This document shows positions 60,995 through 64,000 of a stretch of 64,000 bases of DNA, piece after piece. Below the pieces are notes generated by a model, which searched no databases, had not been told where the DNA came from, and saw nothing but the letters and a program-made list of their open reading frames with translations. A program made the translations under genes and the position numbers. The DNA lies in contig CBDCDJ010000007.1 in NCBI GenBank assembly GCA_965215355.1, positions 1,736,001-1,800,000 of the forward strand. The letters are read 5' to 3'. The stretch is from CBDCDJ01 sp965215355 (lineage in GTDB: Bacteria; Deinococcota; Deinococci; Deinococcales; Trueperaceae). Each line of letters begins with the position of its first letter. The stretch's first letter is position 1.

Positions 60995-61489
60995 TCAAGC
61001 CTCCCCGTGAATGTTGAACCGGATAAACTCGTGCGTCTCCGGGTCGAACAAAATTTCCATAAAACAACTGCCGCCGTCGGCAGGTAAGAGAGCGATAAAG
61101 TTTGCCGTCAGGTCTTCAAGACTCAAGTCGGTGCAGCGGTCGTAGGTGGCGAAGAGGTAACGCTGATCCTCTATCACCACGCCGATGTACTGACGCTTGA
61201 AGTCGTCGTAATGCTCCAACACCTCCTTGCCGTAGTAGTCATCCGTCATGGCCTCGAGCCTTTCCTTAAGCGCGGCTTCTAAGCCCAGAGCATCTTCTGC
61301 CGAAGCCGTCCAGACATCGTCTACGTTCTGTCCGACGCCGTAGCCTAGATACTCGAGCAGTTCCGGCGTCCCTCGTTCGGGTTGAAAAACGACGCCCGTG
61401 AACGGTTGATTCGTAAGGACGCGTGAGGGCGGTTGCGCGCAAGCCGTTCCGAGCAGCAAAGCCAGCAGAAACATCTTGAGGAGGTTCAT
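60995..61489 (-). CDS. Secreted protein of unknown function
   Basis: 164 residues. Signal peptide (MNLLKMFLLALLLGTACAQ); the Cys in TACAQ is a poor lipobox, so simple cleavage is more likely. The mature part is acidic with two cysteines (YDRCTDL and GGSCFMEI) that could pair. It ends EILFDPETHEFIRFNIHGEA. No family recognised. Co-transcribed with the propeller gene downstream (1-nt gap), so the two may act together. Confidence 0.72.
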   Translation of the reverse strand: MNLLKMFLLALLLGTACAQPPSRVLTNQPFTGVVFQPERGTPELLEYLGYGVGQNVDDVWTASAEDALGLEAALKERLEAMTDDYYGKEVLEHYDDFKRQYIGVVIEDQRYLFATYDRCTDLSLEDLTANFIALLPADGGSCFMEILFDPETHEFIRFNIHGEA

Positions 61490-61546
61490 ACGGGCAGTTT
61501 AAGCGCGTGAGCGTCTCGCGGGCGTCTCACCGGTGTTTCGTCGAGG

Positions 61547-62017
61547 TCAGTAGGTGCTGTACCAGAGCGCCAGCACACCCTTTTCCAGAAGCGCAGCGCG
61601 TTTGCCCGGTGCCTCGTAAAACTGTGCTTTATCCAACAGGCTTGCACTGAGGTTTGGGCTCAGTTCCGACACCCAATCGAAACCGTCGGATGCCTCTACC
61701 CCCTGCATGTCCTTCAACCAAAGGGGAAGCTCGCCCGGCTCGAGCCACACGACAATCTGCAGGTCCCAATCGGAAGGGCCGGGCGGAAAACCCCGCGAAT
61801 TGTCATGATAAACGAGGGTGAACTGCGCGTCTTTGGGTTGAGTAGGAAAGTTCAGGTAACGGTCTAAAAATTCGAGGCGTTCCTCAGCGGTGGCAAAGGT
61901 GCTGCTGTGGGTGTCGGTGCTGAGGTCGGTGGTTGCCGGTGTGGCGGTACGTTGTGCGTGGGCAGTAAGCGTGATGAGTGCAGTAGCCAGAACCGAGACG
62001 AGTTTTAGGGTCGACAT
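61547..62017 (-). CDS. Secreted protein of unknown function
   Basis: 156 residues from the ATG at 62017 (GGAG upstream). Signal peptide (LVSVLATALITLTAHAQ), then a Thr/Ser-rich start (ATTDLSTDTHSSTF) and a compact domain (EERLEFLDRYLNFPTQPKDA, YHDNSRGFPPGPSDWDLQI, VVWLEPGELPLWL). The last part resembles a predicted cell-surface or lipid-binding fold only vaguely, so I assign none. 57 bp upstream of the gene at 60995-61489 on the same strand; probably the first gene of a three-gene secreted-protein operon. Confidence 0.7.
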   Translation of the reverse strand: MSTLKLVSVLATALITLTAHAQRTATPATTDLSTDTHSSTFATAEERLEFLDRYLNFPTQPKDAQFTLVYHDNSRGFPPGPSDWDLQIVVWLEPGELPLWLKDMQGVEASDGFDWVSELSPNLSASLLDKAQFYEAPGKRAALLEKGVLALWYSTY

Positions 62018-62172
62018 TTTAGGCTCCTCGAGTGGCTTTGTGTCGCAATAGCTTGGAGCAGTTTCACGAGTTTTGCCATGCCTAGTTACTGGCAAGGGGT
62101 ACTCTTCTCAGCTTAGCTTTGTTCTTTATCCTTGCGCTCAATGGGCAGAGTACGAACCCGCACTTTTGCATC

Positions 62173-62496
62173 TTAAATAACCACTGCGCCCTTTCCCAAA
62201 TCTTTCCGGCAGGTTGCCAACACCTCAAGCAAGCGCAGTTGCAACTTTTCTGCTCGCAACGTTCTGGTCCGTAAGATAATCACGCTCGGCGTGCTTTCGC
62301 CTGATGCAGCCAATAAATCAGTGAAGTCCAAAGCAAAGGTCAGAACAACGTGCTCCTGCTCTTTTGCATAAGAAAGAATATCCGAATCGGGCGTGTTTGG
62401 TTTGCCGACATTCGCCCAGTGGACGGCAGCATGATTGTTTTCGCTAAAGAACTTAGCCCATGCGGGAGACAAATTCATATCGAGCAAAAGCCTCAC
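62173..62496 (-). CDS. DUF5615-type PIN-like toxin
   Basis: 107 residues. N-terminus MRLLLDMNLSPAWAKFF has the acidic D6 and the LLLDxNLSP pattern of DUF5615, a PIN-related nuclease family; DSDILSYAKEQEHVVLTFALDF carries the next acidic residues of the active site, followed by SVIILR. Likely an RNase toxin. It starts 5 nt after the DUF433-type gene, the standard antitoxin-first order. Confidence 0.87.
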   Translation of the reverse strand: MRLLLDMNLSPAWAKFFSENNHAAVHWANVGKPNTPDSDILSYAKEQEHVVLTFALDFTDLLAASGESTPSVIILRTRTLRAEKLQLRLLEVLATCRKDLGKGAVVI

Positions 62497-62501
62497 AGCT
62501 T

Positions 62502-62720
62502 TTAAAGAGCGAGTTCGCGTTCTTCGACACGCCAGGCGGCGTAGTGCAGAGCAGCGCCGATATCTTCGGGCTCGAGATAGGGATAAAGCCTCAAAATTTC
62601 TTCAGGTGTATGGTCGGTGAGTAAGGTCAAAACAGCGCCCACCGTCACCCTCATCCCGCGAATGCAAGCTCTGCCGCCCATGATGTTGGCGTCGTGTGTG
62701 ATGCGGTCTAAAAAATCCAT
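62502..62720 (-). CDS. DUF433-type antitoxin
   Basis: 72 residues from the ATG at 62720, which follows TATACT by 6 nt (leaderless); an ATG at 62753 would place the -10 box inside the gene. Typical DUF433: RITHDANIMGGRACIRGMRVTV, LLTDHTPEEILRLYPYLEPEDIGAALHYAA in short blocks. A winged-helix-like fold that binds DNA and neutralises the DUF5615 toxin. Confidence 0.88.
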   Translation of the reverse strand: MDFLDRITHDANIMGGRACIRGMRVTVGAVLTLLTDHTPEEILRLYPYLEPEDIGAALHYAAWRVEERELAL

Positions 62721-62726
62721 AAACTT

Positions 62727-62732
62727 AGTATA
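62727..62732 (-). promoter_or_regulatory. Leaderless -10 box of the DUF433/DUF5615 pair
   Basis: TATACT on the minus strand, 6 nt before the ATG at 62720. Confidence 0.7.
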
Positions 62733-62795
62733 CTTCAGTGCGACCGTCGGCATTATTAAGGGTCGTGATAAAGCAAGCGCAGCCTAACGGCGTCG

Positions 62796-63596
62796 TCAGC
62801 GCATCTCCCAATATTGGCAGTTGTCACCGAGTAACGTTGTGCCGTAATACTCCACCTCGCGCAACTGAGGAAAGCGCTTGAAATCTAGGTAGGGTGCTCG
62901 GCAGTGCGGGCACAGCAGCGGGTTGAAGTAGGCGAAACGTCCCCCGCATTTTTCGCACGGCGGCAACTTGGTTTCGAGGGACGCCAGTTTTTCTAAGTCG
63001 GGGGGCTCGAGCAACCCCGGCGAGTCGGGATGCTGCGTCATAAGCGTGTGCGTGCCCGCGTCGCAAAAAAAGTAAGCGACATCCATAAAACCCGCATGAA
63101 AGGGCGAAAGCATGAAACTCTTTCGGCAACGGTCGCAGCGGCAGGCCAGCTTGACGTTGCTCGGCGTGATGGTGCCCTGAAAGTGCAGACCTCGGTAGAA
63201 AAAGCCTTTGCCGATAAGTGCAACGGGGTCGGCGGCGCACTCGGGCAAATAAAAGGGTTGGAAGCGCGCGGCGGGGTCGCCTGCGGCAAAGCTATCTTTC
63301 GCCTCGGCAGCTTTGGCCGAGCTGCCGAGCAGCCCATCAAACTCGACGGCGAAAGACTCATGCACGCGCAGGTTGAGGTGCAAAAATCTCCCCAACGATT
63401 TGAGTTCGCTCAGGTCGTGGTGACGGCTCTCACCCGCGCTGTCGGTGAGACTCAGCAGGGGATTGGGTGAGGCAAGCTCGAGCACAAACTCACGGCTGAA
63501 AGGAAGCCGTTTTTCGTCGACCGTGAAAAGGCGTTTGCCGTCCAGCGCGACGCTCAGCAGGGTCTTTTCAGGTGATTTTCTAAACGGGTTGAACAC
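62796..63596 (-). CDS. Zinc-ribbon protein of unknown function
   Basis: 266 residues, GTG start with GGGAG upstream. The N-terminal half is a beta-rich domain without known motifs. Then come two cysteine clusters: CRCDRCRKSF with a later Cys in FFCDAG, and CEKCGGRF with CPHCRAP about 17 residues on, the second being a clear zinc ribbon. No membrane segment. It ends EYYGTTLLGDNCQYWEMR. The downstream partner (63606) encodes a membrane protein on the same strand 9 nt upstream in coordinates, so the two are probably one operon. Confidence 0.72.
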   Translation of the reverse strand: MFNPFRKSPEKTLLSVALDGKRLFTVDEKRLPFSREFVLELASPNPLLSLTDSAGESRHHDLSELKSLGRFLHLNLRVHESFAVEFDGLLGSSAKAAEAKDSFAAGDPAARFQPFYLPECAADPVALIGKGFFYRGLHFQGTITPSNVKLACRCDRCRKSFMLSPFHAGFMDVAYFFCDAGTHTLMTQHPDSPGLLEPPDLEKLASLETKLPPCEKCGGRFAYFNPLLCPHCRAPYLDFKRFPQLREVEYYGTTLLGDNCQYWEMR

Positions 63597-63605
63597 TGAG
63601 GCTCC

Positions 63606-64000
63606 CTACACGAGAAGCAAATACGCAGCCACGCTGACAGCGCAAGCGCCCACAAAAAAGAGGCTCCCGAACACTATGACTCGGCTCCAGAAGCCTCTCG
63701 CCGGTGACCTGCGAGTCAGGAGCCAAGCGGGGACAAGGGCGAGAGGTAACAGCAGGGTGACGAGAATGGCCGTGCCCCAGGCACCGTCGGCGGGGATGGG
63801 GTTTTTGCCCAGGCGCGTCATCACGGCTTCGGTGGGTTCTACAAAAGCCGCGCCGGGCAGACCCAGCAGCGCGAAACCCAGCATCTCGAAGCCCAGCATC
63901 GTCAGGATGAGGCCCAGCCAGTGGTACCTGAACCGGACGACGATCAGGCTCGGCACGAGCACGACGACGAGGAGGACGACCAAGAGAACGACAAGCTCGA
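63606..64000 (-). CDS. Membrane protein, 5' end cut or near the window edge
   Basis: At least 125 residues from a TTG at 63983, but the frame is open to 64000, so the start may lie outside. Four hydrophobic helices: an N-terminal Val/Leu run, WLGLILTMLGFEMLGFALLG, AILVTLLLPLALVPAWLL and VIVFGSLFFVGACAVSVAAYLL. Short charged loops between. No family recognised. First gene of a likely operon with the zinc-ribbon gene. Confidence 0.62.
   Translation of the reverse strand, partial: ELVVLLVVLLVVVLVPSLIVVRFRYHWLGLILTMLGFEMLGFALLGLPGAAFVEPTEAVMTRLGKNPIPADGAWGTAILVTLLLPLALVPAWLLTRRSPARGFWSRVIVFGSLFFVGACAVSVAAYLLLV

Overview
The window is about 65% GC, densely coded on both strands, and most likely comes from a chromosome of the Deinococcota, probably a Truepera-like bacterium. 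That placement rests on three things: protein resemblance, frequent GTG/TTG starts, and at least eight genes whose start codon lies only 5-8 nt after a TANNNT -10 box. Such leaderless promoters are well documented in Deinococcus. The assignment is inference. I saw no tRNA, rRNA, CRISPR array or prophage.

Layout. 1-4124: most of an NAD-dependent glutamate dehydrogenase, cut by the left edge. 4314-4877: ParDE-type toxin-antitoxin pair. 5009-8486: nucleoside hydrolase and gyrA. 9021-10664: receiver-histidine kinase fusion plus a receiver-only regulator. 10821-16227: MFS transporter, trmFO, a small membrane protein, a TPR membrane protein and glycogen synthase.

16454-35768 is a plant-polysaccharide block. 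It holds two sugar ABC importers (each a binding protein plus two permeases, neither with an ATPase), GH42 beta-galactosidase, GH4 alpha-galactosidase family enzyme, araB-araD-araA, a GH2 enzyme and a secreted GH43 enzyme. Together these would take arabinan or arabinogalactan fragments from outside the cell to xylulose 5-phosphate. A transposase remnant lies upstream of araB.

35861-40428: copper export and sensing (copA divergent from copZ-csoR, with a CsoR-like operator between) and a DsbA/DsbB-type thiol oxidation pair. 40505-44199: PQQ-type sugar dehydrogenase, metallophosphoesterase, a small membrane protein and a receiver-like/PATAN/Roadblock protein. 44318-50243: five-gene tripartite efflux operon (two TolC-like proteins, a MacA-like adaptor, an ATPase, an FtsX-like permease). 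50573-54671: sucA-sucB. 55081-57962: lexA, patatin, PHP phosphoesterase, small membrane protein. 58111-62017: four secreted proteins of unknown function, including two paralogous beta-propeller proteins. 62173-62720: DUF433/DUF5615-type toxin-antitoxin pair. 62796-64000: a zinc-ribbon protein and a membrane protein cut by the right edge.

The most unusual features are genome-style signals rather than single genes. Perfect or near-perfect 14/15-bp tandem duplications occur at least eight times, mostly in frame and often at protein N-termini. CTCGAG is strongly over-represented, often reading through the otherwise uncommon codon CGA. Leaderless promoters are numerous. One CsoR-like box appears to control two divergent copper promoters.
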